From positions 1,984,001 to 2,048,000 of the forward strand of contig NZ_CP130613.1 in the NCBI RefSeq assembly GCF_030623445.1: a stretch of DNA of 64,000 bases, in the 5' to 3' direction. Shown in pieces: positions 1-8,651 of this stretch (its first letter is position 1; each line of letters begins with the position of its first letter). This DNA comes from Pseudogemmatithrix spongiicola. GTDB lineage: Bacteria; Gemmatimonadota; Gemmatimonadetes; Gemmatimonadales; Gemmatimonadaceae. Position numbers and translations under genes: made by a program. The notes below the pieces were generated by a model. That model worked only from the letters and a program-made list of their open reading frames with translations. It did not search any database and was not told where the DNA came from.

Positions 1-187
1 GCGAGCTGTCCCGCGGGCTGCGGCGCAGCGTGTCGGCGCTGGCCGGGCGCTCGATGCGGCGTCCGCCGTCGCCACGCCCGGTCGGCGGCGCTTGCTGCGC
101 CGCGGCGGCGGTCGGCCGCGCGAACAGCAGCGCCGCCGCAAGCGCGGCTCCCGTCGCCGCGGCGAGTCCACGCCACGGCCGTCGCAT
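1..187 (-). CDS. Exported protein, N-terminal part only (gene runs off the left edge)
   Basis: The ATG at 187 overlaps the TGA of tatC (ATGA), so the gene is translationally coupled to tatC. The visible N-terminus begins MRRPWRGLAAATG, continues with an Ala/Leu-rich hydrophobic stretch, and has a likely signal peptidase I site in a TAAAA-QQ context. After that comes a disordered Pro/Arg/Asp-rich segment. The rest lies outside the window. An LptD-type outer-membrane protein is conceivable for a gene after tol-pal and tatC, but nothing visible proves it, so no function is assigned. Confidence 0.6.
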   Translation of the reverse strand, partial: MRRPWRGLAAATGAALAAALLFARPTAAAAQQAPPTGRGDGGRRIERPASADTLRRSPRDSS

Positions 188-972
188 CAGGCCTGCGCCT
201 TGCCGATGCGCGGTTCGTCTGTTCGTGCCCGTCGCTGCCGGGCCCGGTGCACGATCCAACTCAGCACGATGCTGACCTCGTACAGGCCGTAGAGCGGCAC
301 ACCGAGCCACAGCGTCATGATGATCAGGTCACCCGGCGTGATCACCGACGCGACGATGAAGCTCAGCACCGCCGCATGCTTCCGGAACTTCGCCAGGGAC
401 GAGGGCGTGACGAGCCCGAGCATCGTGAGCGCGAGAATGACGATGGGCAGCTGGAAGGTGCCGCCGAATGCGAGGCACATCGTCACGGCGAAGCCCACGT
501 ACTCGCGCGCCGAGATCATCGGCGTGAGCGAGGCGCTCTGGAAACTGTAGAGCACGTCGAACATCGCCGGCATGGCGAAGCGCACCGCGAGGTACGCGCC
601 CGTGAGGAAGAGCGCGAAGGCGCCGCCGATCACCGGCAGCACGACGCGCTTCTCGTGCGGGTGCAGCGCCGGCGACAGGAACGCCCAGAGCTGGTACACG
701 ATCACCGGCGACGCCGCCGCGAGGCCGAGCCCGAAGGCGACCTTCAGGACGATGGCGATCGGATCCGCCGGGTGCGTGAAGATCAGCTTCCCGTCGGGCA
801 GGTAGGGCTTGATCGGCGTCGCGATGACGTCGACGACCGGATAGTTCCACACGATGGCGAACGCGAGCATCGTGCAGAGGCCGAGCGCGCCCACGCTCCA
901 GAAGAGCCGCATACGCAGCTCTTCGAGGTGATCGAGGAATGGCATCTCCCCCGCGGGGGACTTGGTCGCCAT
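187..972 (-). CDS. tatC: Sec-independent protein translocase TatC
   Basis: The 261-residue product is the multispanning receptor of the twin-arginine translocase, which exports folded proteins carrying RR signal peptides. Near the N-terminus it has the family motif FLDHLEELRMRL, and about six hydrophobic segments follow, as expected for TatC; the length is also typical. The ATG at 972 was chosen because the open frame further upstream is low-complexity and lies inside the cpoB region. It follows cpoB by 28 nt and overlaps the next exported-protein gene by ATGA. No tatA or tatB is visible in the window. Confidence 0.95.
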   Translation of the reverse strand: MATKSPAGEMPFLDHLEELRMRLFWSVGALGLCTMLAFAIVWNYPVVDVIATPIKPYLPDGKLIFTHPADPIAIVLKVAFGLGLAAASPVIVYQLWAFLSPALHPHEKRVVLPVIGGAFALFLTGAYLAVRFAMPAMFDVLYSFQSASLTPMISAREYVGFAVTMCLAFGGTFQLPIVILALTMLGLVTPSSLAKFRKHAAVLSFIVASVITPGDLIIMTLWLGVPLYGLYEVSIVLSWIVHRARQRRARTDEPRIGKAQA

Positions 973-1000
973 TGTCGCGTCGGGCCCGACGGGCCCTCGC

Positions 1001-1876
1001 TTAGGGTCGACCGCGCAGGTATTCCTGCGCGAGCAGCGCCGCGTCGGAGCGCGGGTACTGCGCCACGATCTGCCGGTACAATGCGTTGGCCTGCTGCGTC
1101 TGGCCCGTGGCACGCGCGGCGCTGGCGCGCTTGTAGAGCGCGTTCGGCGCCTGGTCCGAGCGCGGGTAGCGCTCGACGACGAGCGCGTACACGGAGTCGG
1201 CGGCGCGGCCGTTGCCCTCGTCCGCCCAGGTCTCCGCCACGCCATACAGCGCCTGCGGCGCGAGATCGGAGTCCGGGTAGCGATCGAGCAACTGCGCGAA
1301 GACGGCCCGGGCGGCGCTGATGCTCCCGCGGCGGAGCTGGTCCTGGCCCATCTGGTAGAGCTGTGCCGGTCCCGGCGCCGGTGCGGCGGCGGGCGTCGAC
1401 GCGGCCGTGGACGGCGGACGACGCGTCGTATCGGCCCCCGGACGCGGGCCCTGCCGCAGCGAATCGGCGGGCGGCAGCGGGGCCGGCACGGCGAGTTCGG
1501 CAGCGCGCTGCTCCATCTCGGCGCGCAGCTCCTGGATGCGCCGCTGGCTCTGGCCCGTGAGCTCCTGGATCATGATGAGCTGCTGCCGGATCGCCTGCAG
1601 GTCTTCGCGGGCGTCGTTGCGCAGCCGATTCAGGTTCGCGCCATTGGCACGCGAACTGTCGGCCAGGACCGCGAGGGCATCGCTCACCCGCGCCAGATCC
1701 TGGCTCACCTGCTGGACCATCTGCTGCACCGCCGAATCGGCGGCGATCCGCTCGGCCCGCATCGCCTGCAGATCGCCATGGACGATGCGCAGGTCGTTAC
1801 GGGTCGCGAAGCACGCGCCGGTCGTCAGGATGACGACCGGCGCGAGCGCGAGACGGAAAGTCCGCATCCCGATCAC
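1001..1876 (-). CDS. cpoB: CpoB/YbgF-type tol-pal associated TPR protein
   Basis: The 291-residue envelope protein has a hydrophobic leader ending LTTGAC (a weak lipobox, Cys22), a long heptad-like region at about 30-120 suggesting a coiled coil, a Pro/Ala linker, and C-terminal tetratricopeptide-like repeats at about 165-285 with YPxSD and A..ALY patterns. This is the CpoB/YbgF layout; the family coordinates Tol-Pal with septal peptidoglycan synthesis. The start is a GTG overlapping the pal stop (GTGA); an ATG three codons later is the alternative. It is the last gene of the tol-pal block. Confidence 0.88.
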   Translation of the reverse strand: MIGMRTFRLALAPVVILTTGACFATRNDLRIVHGDLQAMRAERIAADSAVQQMVQQVSQDLARVSDALAVLADSSRANGANLNRLRNDAREDLQAIRQQLIMIQELTGQSQRRIQELRAEMEQRAAELAVPAPLPPADSLRQGPRPGADTTRRPPSTAASTPAAAPAPGPAQLYQMGQDQLRRGSISAARAVFAQLLDRYPDSDLAPQALYGVAETWADEGNGRAADSVYALVVERYPRSDQAPNALYKRASAARATGQTQQANALYRQIVAQYPRSDAALLAQEYLRGRP

Positions 1877-2511
1877 GGGAGGCGGAGGCTCTCCCCGCCG
1901 ACGATGATCTCGAACTCATCGCGACGGTTCTTCGACCACGCATCCTCGTTGCTGCCCATGGCGGCGGGACGATCCTCGCCGAAGGACACGACGTCGATGC
2001 GATCCGCGGCGATGCCGTTCGCGACGAGATAGCTCTTCGCGGCGGCGGCACGACGCTGACCGAGGGCGATGTTGTACTCGTCCGACCCGCGCTCGTCGGT
2101 GTGGCCGGCGATGCGGATGCGGACGTTGCCGTTGGCGCGGAGCAGCGGGAGCTTCGCGTCGAGCGCGGCGCGGGCTTCCGGCTTCAGGTCGGACTTGTCG
2201 TAGTCGAAGTAGATCATCGTGGCGAACGCGGCGCGGGCGGCGTTCAGCGCGGCCTCGCGCTCACGGGCGGCGCGGGCTTCGGCCTCGGCACGGGCGCGGG
2301 CAGCAGCCTCGGCCTCGGCACGGGCGCGAGCCTCAGCCTCGGAACGGGCACGGGCAGCGGCCTCGGCCTCCTGGCGGGCACGGTTCGCGGCGTCGATCGA
2401 ATCCTGATTGACCGTCGGGGTCGGGTTGACCTGCGGCGTCTGCGACGGGCAGGCGGACATCACGACCGCGGCCACAGCCAGCGTCGCGAGCATCGGAATG
2501 CGCTTGTGCAT
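1873..2511 (-). CDS. pal: Peptidoglycan-associated lipoprotein Pal
   Basis: The 212-residue outer-membrane lipoprotein has a signal peptide ending in lipobox MSAC (Cys21), a strongly repetitive Ala/Glu/Arg helical segment at about 42-95, and a C-terminal OmpA-like domain. The domain carries the peptidoglycan-binding signature GHTDERGSDEYN followed by the LGQRRA helix. The long Ala/Glu/Arg repeat tether is larger than in E. coli Pal (173 aa). GAGG lies seven nt before the ATG. It lies between tolB and cpoB, the classic order, and should anchor the outer membrane to the cell wall and bind TolB. Confidence 0.95.
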   Translation of the reverse strand: MHKRIPMLATLAVAAVVMSACPSQTPQVNPTPTVNQDSIDAANRARQEAEAAARARSEAEARARAEAEAAARARAEAEARAAREREAALNAARAAFATMIYFDYDKSDLKPEARAALDAKLPLLRANGNVRIRIAGHTDERGSDEYNIALGQRRAAAAKSYLVANGIAADRIDVVSFGEDRPAAMGSNEDAWSKNRRDEFEIIVGGESLRLP

Positions 2512-2594
2512 AGTTACCTCGTGAAGGGTGTGCTGATGGGGTACGACAAGAGACTCTGCGAAACTACGCTCGTGCTACAGGACGACCCAGGACC

Positions 2595-3878
2595 TTACGG
2601 CGTCCCGACCATCCGGGGTGACCAGGCGCCCATGCGAGCCGCCGCGCCGCTGGTCAGCTGGCGCATCCGGCCCGACTCCGTATCGAGAACCCACAACTGC
2701 CGTGAGCCCCCGCGATTCGAGGTGAAGACCAAGTGCCGACCGTCCGGTGCCCAGGACGGCTGCTCATTGGCGCCCTCGATGGTGTGCTGCTTCACGCTGC
2801 GGTCGCGCAAGTTGATCGTCGCGACCTGGAACCGCCCTTCGATCTGCGTCTGGAACGCCACGCTGCGGCCATCCGGCGACCACGCGGGATCCGCGCGGTA
2901 CGATTGGTCGCCGAACCCGGTCGTGGTGAGCCACTGCGGGTCCGCTCCGTCGGCGTCCATAATATATATCTCCGGACGCCCTAAACGCCCAGTGGCGAAG
3001 GCGATCCGACGGCCATCCGGCGAGAAGCTCGGCTGCACGTTCTCGGAGCCGCGGCCGACCGTGATGCGCACCGGCCCCTCCCCGCCCTGCAGCCGCACCT
3101 TCCAGAGGTCCGTGGCATCGCTGCCGTAGGCAAACACCAGGTCCTTGCCATCGGGCGAGAAGGCCGGCGTGATGTTGGTGCCGAGTGCGAAGGACATGCG
3201 GCGCGCCTGCTGCGTCGTGAGGTCGCGCACGATCACGTGGCTGCCGTCGTCGGCCCACTGTTGGTAGGCGATCATCCGGCCGCTCGGATGCCACTCCGGA
3301 CTGATCGCGGCCCCGATGCCGGGCAGGGCGCGGGCATTCGCGCCATCGCTGTCTACCTGCCAGATCGTTCCCTCACGATTGAACAGGATGCGTGTGGCGG
3401 CGATGCCGCGCACACCCGTGACGATCTCCTCGATCTCGTCGCTCATGCGGTGCAGCGCGAGGCGCCATTCCGGAGAGAACGGCTCGGCGACGATGCGCGG
3501 CTCGAGCTTGCGCAGCATGCGCGAGGCACCCACCTCGTGCACCTCGGCGCTGATGACGCCGCCCATCGGCTGGTCGAGCCGAATGATCGCCGCCGCGCCC
3601 AATCGCGCGTAGAGTGGATAGTTGAGCGCGCCCGAGACCGGCGCGCCGGAATCCGGCGCGATGACGGAGATGCGGTCACCGAAATCGAGGTCCCGCGCGA
3701 TGATGGCCCGCACGGAATCGCCGAGCGGACCGCGCATCGGCAAGAGGTACACACCGGGCCGCGTGCCCGCCGTGTAGGTGAGGCCGATGCGCACGCCTTG
3801 GTCCTGCGCGGCAAGCGAGATCGGCAACAGCGAGACCGCAACCAGCGCGAGTGCGGCGAGACGGACGATGCGCATCAT
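2595..3878 (-). CDS. tolB: Tol-Pal system protein TolB
   Basis: The 427-residue periplasmic protein has a signal peptide (MMRIVRLAAL to about LAA-QD), an N-terminal alpha/beta domain, and a C-terminal beta-propeller of WD40-like PD40 repeats. The repeats show as recurring SPDGRRIAF, SPDGKDLVF, SPDGRSVAF and APDGRHLVF motifs. TolB links TolA and Pal during outer-membrane constriction. The first of two adjacent ATGs overlaps the tolA stop (ATGA). Length and order match the family. Confidence 0.95.
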   Translation of the reverse strand: MMRIVRLAALALVAVSLLPISLAAQDQGVRIGLTYTAGTRPGVYLLPMRGPLGDSVRAIIARDLDFGDRISVIAPDSGAPVSGALNYPLYARLGAAAIIRLDQPMGGVISAEVHEVGASRMLRKLEPRIVAEPFSPEWRLALHRMSDEIEEIVTGVRGIAATRILFNREGTIWQVDSDGANARALPGIGAAISPEWHPSGRMIAYQQWADDGSHVIVRDLTTQQARRMSFALGTNITPAFSPDGKDLVFAYGSDATDLWKVRLQGGEGPVRITVGRGSENVQPSFSPDGRRIAFATGRLGRPEIYIMDADGADPQWLTTTGFGDQSYRADPAWSPDGRSVAFQTQIEGRFQVATINLRDRSVKQHTIEGANEQPSWAPDGRHLVFTSNRGGSRQLWVLDTESGRMRQLTSGAAARMGAWSPRMVGTP

Positions 3879-4582
3879 CGCAGCCGCGCGGGATCGAAGG
3901 AGAACGTCACGGGGAGAATGTCGTCGGAGAAATCGGCGGGCAGCGGCCCGAAGCGACGGGCGGCGGCTTCCACCGCACCCTGCGCCTCGAGGTCGAACGC
4001 GAAGTTCCCGCTGCTCGTGATGAATCGGAATCCGGTCACCGAACCATCGCGCCGGATGAAGAAGAACACCTCAGCCTTCAGTGCCCCGGGGTTGCGCGGG
4101 CGGAAGTTGAGGGCCACCTGACGCACGATGTTGTCCAGGTACCCCGGAAACGGGAATTCGATCCCCTCCGTGCGGACGGTCGCGACATCGGTGCCGGTGT
4201 TGCCCGTCTCGCCGCCCCCGGCGGTCGGCGCCTTGCTGGCGTCGACGCGCGCCGTGGACTTGGTGGAGATGTTCGGCGTCGCGCGGGTCGGCTCCTTGCG
4301 GCGCGTGGGCGCGTTGATCGGCGCCGTTTTCACGGGTTCGTTCGTCGTCGCCTTCGGCGGCGCCTCGGCCGTGGGCTCGGCGGCCGGCGGCGATTCGCGC
4401 ACGACACCCATTTGGCGCGGACCCGCCGGCGCGCCGACGAGGTCCACCTTGTACATCGGCGGCAGCGCGGCATCAGGAGCCGCCTTGAACACGACGAACG
4501 GCGCGATCACCGCCGCGTGCAACAGGACGGAGACCACGAACATCGCGCCGATCCCGTCGCCGGGTCTGCGCGCCGCACTCAC
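3875..4582 (-). CDS. tolA: TolA/TonB-family energy-transducing protein
   Basis: The 235-residue protein has one N-terminal transmembrane segment (about residues 13-32, containing LLHAAVIAPFVVF), a Pro/Ala/Lys/Thr-rich periplasmic linker, and a C-terminal TonB-like domain at about 150-235 (LNFRPRNPGALKAEVFFF...). Its place between tolR and tolB identifies it as the TolA that couples TolQR proton flow to TolB-Pal. It is much shorter than E. coli TolA (421 aa) because the long helical domain is missing. It overlaps tolR and tolB by four nt each. Confidence 0.88.
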   Translation of the reverse strand: MSAARRPGDGIGAMFVVSVLLHAAVIAPFVVFKAAPDAALPPMYKVDLVGAPAGPRQMGVVRESPPAAEPTAEAPPKATTNEPVKTAPINAPTRRKEPTRATPNISTKSTARVDASKAPTAGGGETGNTGTDVATVRTEGIEFPFPGYLDNIVRQVALNFRPRNPGALKAEVFFFIRRDGSVTGFRFITSSGNFAFDLEAQGAVEAAARRFGPLPADFSDDILPVTFSFDPARLR

Positions 4583-4995
4583 CGCGGTACGTCCTCCGGC
4601 TCGGCCACCAAGCCGATGTTGCCGACACCGGCGCCGCGCATGATCGCGAGCACTTCGACGACGCGGCCGTAGGGCACGCCCTGGTCGGCGCGCAGGTACA
4701 CGCCGCTGCGTCCCGACTGCTCGGCCAAGGTCCGGAACGTGCCGCGGAACTCGCTCAGCGAGAGCTGCACGTCATCGGCGAAGATGCGGCCGTCGCGCGT
4801 GACGCTGACGACCAGCGCACGGTCCGAATTCAGGGGGCGCGCCGCGGCGCGCGGCAGCTCCACGTCCACCCCGCCCTGCATCATCGGCGCGGTGATCATG
4901 AAGATGATCATCAGCAGCATCATCACGTCGATCAACGACACGACGTTGATCTCCGCCTGCAGCGGCGTACGCTCCCCGCGTCCGCGACGACGCAT
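4579..4995 (-). CDS. tolR: Biopolymer transport protein TolR/ExbD
   Basis: The 138-residue inner-membrane protein has a single transmembrane helix near residues 20-40 (NVVSLIDVMMLLMIIFMI). Asp23 within that helix corresponds to the proton-pathway Asp of TolR. A periplasmic ExbD domain follows, starting GGVDVELPRA. With TolQ it forms the proton-driven motor. The gene starts one nt after the tolQ stop codon and overlaps tolA. Confidence 0.94.
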   Translation of the reverse strand: MRRRGRGERTPLQAEINVVSLIDVMMLLMIIFMITAPMMQGGVDVELPRAAARPLNSDRALVVSVTRDGRIFADDVQLSLSEFRGTFRTLAEQSGRSGVYLRADQGVPYGRVVEVLAIMRGAGVGNIGLVAEPEDVPR

Positions 4996-4996
4996 C

Positions 4997-5704
4997 TTAG
5001 AGGCGACCCTCGCGCGCCATCAGCGCGATGACCTCGGTGCCGAAGCCGTCGAGCTCGCCGTCGAAGCGATTGAGCCGCGCGGCGAAGATGTTGTAGCCGA
5101 AGTACGCGGGAATCGCGACCGCGAGCGCCGTCGCCGTCGCGATCAGTGCCTCGGCGACGCCCGGCGCAATGGCCGCGAGGTTTCCGGACCCGCCGCGGGC
5201 CACTCCCAAGAACGCCTCGATGATGCCCAGCACCGTGCCAAGCAGGCCGAGCAGCGGGCTCACCGACCCGATCATGGCCAGCGTCGGAATCCAGGTGCCC
5301 AAGCGTTCGCGCTCCGTGTTCGTCTCGGCGTCGAGCACGAGACGCAGCGCCTGGACCTGCGAGGCGCTGAGCTGCGCCGGCTGGCCGTCCTCGCCGCGCA
5401 CGAGCCCCGTCTCCTGCAGGAACTGCAGCGCGCGCTGCAGCACGCGGGTGTAGGCGCTGGGCTTGGAGCGCTTGGCAAGCGACGCCACCGCCTCGAGGCG
5501 CCCGCCCTTGTGGAACTCCTCCATGAACGCGCGGCCTGCCGCCTCGGCGCGGCGGAAAGCCAGCCACTTGGTGAGCATCACCGACCACGAGAGCAGCGAC
5601 AGCACGACGAGCACGACAAGCACGACCTTCGTCTCGTCGCTGGCATTGAGGACGAGCTCGAAGCGCGTCGAGGGAATCGCGGACTTGATCTGGAGGAGTA
5701 GCAT
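4997..5704 (-). CDS. tolQ: TolQ/ExbB proton channel protein
   Basis: The 235-residue product has an N-terminal transmembrane helix (VVLVVLVVLSLLSWSVML), a cytoplasmic loop, and two further helices with the MotA/TolQ/ExbB signature (LAMIGSVSPLLGLLGTVLGI, then a VAEALIATATALAVAIPAY region). The ATG at 5704 overlaps the stop of the upstream epimerase gene (ATGA) and gives the family's usual length; an earlier in-frame ATG at 5722 would add six residues. It is the first gene of the tol-pal series. Confidence 0.94.
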   Translation of the reverse strand: MLLLQIKSAIPSTRFELVLNASDETKVVLVVLVVLSLLSWSVMLTKWLAFRRAEAAGRAFMEEFHKGGRLEAVASLAKRSKPSAYTRVLQRALQFLQETGLVRGEDGQPAQLSASQVQALRLVLDAETNTERERLGTWIPTLAMIGSVSPLLGLLGTVLGIIEAFLGVARGGSGNLAAIAPGVAEALIATATALAVAIPAYFGYNIFAARLNRFDGELDGFGTEVIALMAREGRL

Positions 5705-6654
5705 CAGCGAGACGCGAACCATGCAAAGGTTTGGGCGAGACCCTGCTCGAGACCGACCTGAGGCGTCCACCCGAGGACTTGGCCTGCCTTGGCGATACTC
5801 ACGACGGAACGCCGTTGTTCCCCGGGCCGGGCCGGCGCGTGCTGCAGCGGCGCGGAGCGGCCGGACGCGCGCATCAGCGCCTGCGCCAGCTCGATTACCG
5901 AGGTCTCACGACCGGTCCCGAGGTTGATGCCGCGTTCGTCGACGCGCCCCGCAGGAATCGTCGCACGCTTGGCCGCGAGGACGTGGGCGCGGGCGACATC
6001 GCCGACGTACACATAGTCACGCGTCTGGCCGCCGTCCCCGAACACGGTGAGCGGCTGCCCCGCGAGGATGCGCTGACAGAAGATGGCGACCACGCCGGCC
6101 TCGCCGTGCGGATCCTGTCGCGGCCCGAACACGTTGGCGAAGCGCAGCGCGATGTAATCGAGGCCGTGCACGCGGGCGTAGTAGGCGAGATACAGCTCCA
6201 CGGCGAACTTCGCGATGCCGTAGGGGCTTTCGGGGTTCTTCTCGTACGTCTCGAGATTCGGCGGCTCGACGAAGTCGCCGTACACGGCACCGCCGGTCGA
6301 GGCGAAGAGCACGCGTGTGGGGTGTCCGCTGGCGCGCACGGCCTCGAGCAGGTTCAACGATCCGCGCACGTTCACGTCGGCGTCGAACGACGGGTCGCTC
6401 ACGGAGCGGCGCACGTCCATCTGCGCGGCGAGGTGGCAGAGGAGGTCGAACTTGCCGTCGCGGACGAGCGCATGCGCGTCGGCAGAGCGGATATCCGCCT
6501 GCACGAACTGCGCAGCCGCGGGCACCTGCTCCCGCTTGCCGCTCGACAGGTCGTCGAGGACAGTGACGCTCCAGCCGTCGGCGAGGAGCGCATCAGACAC
6601 ATGGGAGCCGATGAAGCCGGCTCCGCCGGTGACGAGGGCGCGTTTGATGATCAT
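5704..6654 (-). CDS. NAD-dependent UDP-sugar 4-epimerase (GalE-like)
   Basis: The 316-residue extended short-chain dehydrogenase has an N-terminal NAD motif TGGAGFIGSH, the region LAAQMDVRRSV, and the catalytic YxxxK in SPYGIAKF after STGGAVYG. ARPGEQRRS near the end fits UDP-glucose or UDP-GlcNAc 4-epimerases. The exact substrate cannot be read from the sequence. The gene is coupled to tolQ by ATGA overlap, so a sugar-nucleotide enzyme heads the envelope operon. Confidence 0.85.
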   Translation of the reverse strand: MIIKRALVTGGAGFIGSHVSDALLADGWSVTVLDDLSSGKREQVPAAAQFVQADIRSADAHALVRDGKFDLLCHLAAQMDVRRSVSDPSFDADVNVRGSLNLLEAVRASGHPTRVLFASTGGAVYGDFVEPPNLETYEKNPESPYGIAKFAVELYLAYYARVHGLDYIALRFANVFGPRQDPHGEAGVVAIFCQRILAGQPLTVFGDGGQTRDYVYVGDVARAHVLAAKRATIPAGRVDERGINLGTGRETSVIELAQALMRASGRSAPLQHAPARPGEQRRSVVSIAKAGQVLGWTPQVGLEQGLAQTFAWFASR

Positions 6655-6694
6655 CCCCCAAAGTTAGTGAGAGGGGGACGAACCACGCACCCGG

Positions 6695-7834
6695 TCAGGG
6701 CATCTTCCCCGTCACGCGTGCCGCCATGCCCGTGCGCACGCCACCATCGGTCTGCGAGATGATGATGGCGCTTGCGCCCCAGCGGGTCACGCGCGTGACC
6801 TGGGCCACGGCGACATCCTGCGGCGGCATCTGCGAACCATCGGCAGCCTTCGTCCCCGGGATTGAGAGCGTCAGCTGGTCGCCCGGCACGAGGCCGTCGG
6901 TCTCCGACGCGGCGAAGATGATCTGATGCCCCACGGGCGGCAGCACCGGTTCTCCGTACATGTAGGCGATCGTCGTCGCGAGCCCGAACTCCACGCGGGC
7001 CGGGTACACGCCAGGTTCCATGCGGAGCGTGTCCAACGCCATCACGAGATGGCCCGGGAACACGTCTTCGAACTTGGCGACGACGACGCCGCGCGCGCGA
7101 CGTGCCTGCGACGCTTGCGTGACCTTCACGACGCCGGTGGGAATCACGACGCGTCCACGGCCCTCGAGCGTCGGGCCGTACCGGAACATCAGGAAGCGCT
7201 GGTCGACGGCTCCTTCAGCGCCTTCCGGCACCTGGAACCAGAGTTCCTCCATGTACTGGAGCGGCCGCTGCGTGTTGCGAATGCCGATGCCATCCGTGGA
7301 CGCGCCTTCGATGACGCGCCCAGCGCCCGCCACACCGGTCCCGTCCCACATGAACGGCGCCTGCAGGAAGTCGCCGAGGCGGACGGCCGCCGGGGCTTCC
7401 TGGATGCGCAACGACTGGCGCTCGCCGCGGACCACGCGGAAGCGGTCGGGATTGAAGATTGTCATCGACGGCGGCGGACCCTGCGGTTGCTGCGGGACTT
7501 CGGCGCCGGAGGAATCCATCACGACCATGCTGTCAGTGCGCGTCTCCGCGGGGGCGGCGGGATCGGCAGGCGTGCCCGCCGACGCTGCGACGTCACCCGA
7601 GATGACGATGACCTGGTCGGGATAGATGAGGTTCGGATCCTGGATCGTGGACTGGTTCCGCCGGTAGATCTCCGGCCAACGGAACGGGTCGCCGAGATAC
7701 TGCCGCGCGAGATCCCACAGGGTGTCGCCCGCCTTGACCGTATGCGTCCGCGTCTCTCCCTGGGCCGCGGCGCCGACAGGCGCCATCGCGAGGCCGGCAA
7801 GGACGGAAGTGAGCAGCAAGAGGTTACGCGTCAT
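6695..7834 (-). CDS. Exported LysM-domain protein
   Basis: The 379-residue protein starts with a signal peptide (MTRNLLLLTSVLAGLAM, cleavage near AAA-QG). A LysM domain follows at about 27-80 (HTVKAGDTLWDLARQYLGDP to DQVIVIS), which binds peptidoglycan glycan strands. The remaining ~300 residues have no recognised domain but resemble a beta-rich envelope module. The ATG at 7834 was chosen because the open frame upstream runs into a palindromic repeat and has no coding character. The catalytic role, if any, is unknown. Confidence 0.85.
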   Translation of the reverse strand: MTRNLLLLTSVLAGLAMAPVGAAAQGETRTHTVKAGDTLWDLARQYLGDPFRWPEIYRRNQSTIQDPNLIYPDQVIVISGDVAASAGTPADPAAPAETRTDSMVVMDSSGAEVPQQPQGPPPSMTIFNPDRFRVVRGERQSLRIQEAPAAVRLGDFLQAPFMWDGTGVAGAGRVIEGASTDGIGIRNTQRPLQYMEELWFQVPEGAEGAVDQRFLMFRYGPTLEGRGRVVIPTGVVKVTQASQARRARGVVVAKFEDVFPGHLVMALDTLRMEPGVYPARVEFGLATTIAYMYGEPVLPPVGHQIIFAASETDGLVPGDQLTLSIPGTKAADGSQMPPQDVAVAQVTRVTRWGASAIIISQTDGGVRTGMAARVTGKMP

Positions 7835-7901
7835 AAACGGGGCTCGACTCGTTGGGATAGTTACCCAAGGTGGACGAATGGCTGCGGAAAGTGCAACAGG
7901 T

Positions 7902-8040
7902 GGGAGAGGGGAGACGGAGGTACGGGCGGGGGGTGGGATGTGGGAATGGGGGAGACGGGGGGGAGACGTCTGACGTCTGCCCCCCGTCTCCCCCATCTGC
8001 GTCTCTCCATCTCCGCCCCTACCGCCGTCTCCCTTCTTCC
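7902..8040. repeat. Long palindromic repeat, family I, copy A
   Basis: An imperfect inverted repeat has arms of about 68 nt. The left arm is purine-rich (GGGAGACGG... GGGGGGAGACGTC), the right arm is its near complement, and only a base or two separates them around paired GACGTC. It lies in the 227-nt gap between ssb and the LysM gene, starting about 21 nt after the ssb stop. The same arm sequences recur at 17436, 18358, 38430 and 39279. A transcript would fold into a very long hairpin without a U-tract. Confidence 0.85.
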
Positions 8041-8061
8041 AGCCAGTCGGGAGACGATGCT

Positions 8062-8535
8062 TCAGAACGGGAGATCGTCATCTCCGTCCATCGCCTCCGG
8101 GAAGTCCGAGAACCCGGCGTCCCCGCCCTTCCCCGAGGCCGCCTTGGCCGGCCGGGCGGACTCGAATCCGCCGTCGCCGCCCTTGCCGCCGCCGAGGAGC
8201 AGGATCTCGCGCACGTTGATCTCGGTCACGTAGCGGGTCTGCTTGTCCTTGTCCTCGTACTGGCGGTACTGGATCTCGCCTTCCACGTACAGCTTGTCGC
8301 CCTTCTTCACATAGCGCTCGATGACGTCCGCGAGGCCCGTGCCGCGGCCCTTGGCGTTCCACGCGACGCACTTGTGCCACTCGGTCTTCTCCTGCTTCTC
8401 GCCAGACGCCGACGTCCACTGGCGACCGGTGGCGAGGGAGAACTGGGCGACCTTGCTGCCATTCGGGGTGGTGCGGATCTCCGGATCGGCGCCAAGGTTG
8501 CCGATCAGGGTGACCTTGTTCAGACTGCGGCTCAC
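8062..8535 (-). CDS. ssb: Single-stranded DNA-binding protein
   Basis: The 157-residue protein has the OB-fold at about 1-112 (SLNKVTLIGNLGADPEIR at the N-terminus, then WHKCVAW and KKGDKLYVEGE). A Gly-rich linker and the acidic tip DDDLPF, which recruits repair and replication partners, follow. The start is GTG, preceded by a perfect AGGAGG four nt upstream. It covers ssDNA in replication and repair. It stands alone, followed by a palindromic repeat. Confidence 0.97.
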   Translation of the reverse strand: MSRSLNKVTLIGNLGADPEIRTTPNGSKVAQFSLATGRQWTSASGEKQEKTEWHKCVAWNAKGRGTGLADVIERYVKKGDKLYVEGEIQYRQYEDKDKQTRYVTEINVREILLLGGGKGGDGGFESARPAKAASGKGGDAGFSDFPEAMDGDDDLPF

Positions 8536-8651
8536 GGGGCCTCCTGGTATGGGTCAGTCGGGAGCGGCAATCTGTGGGCCACGTCCGACAGGGCTGGTAT
8601 CAGCGTTTGCTGCGTGCAATCTAATCGTCGCAGCTCAGGGTTGCGGGCGGT

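Noticed and set aside
7835-7996. A longer N-terminus for the LysM protein
   Set aside because: It would start in the palindromic repeat and precede a clear signal peptide beginning at 7834.
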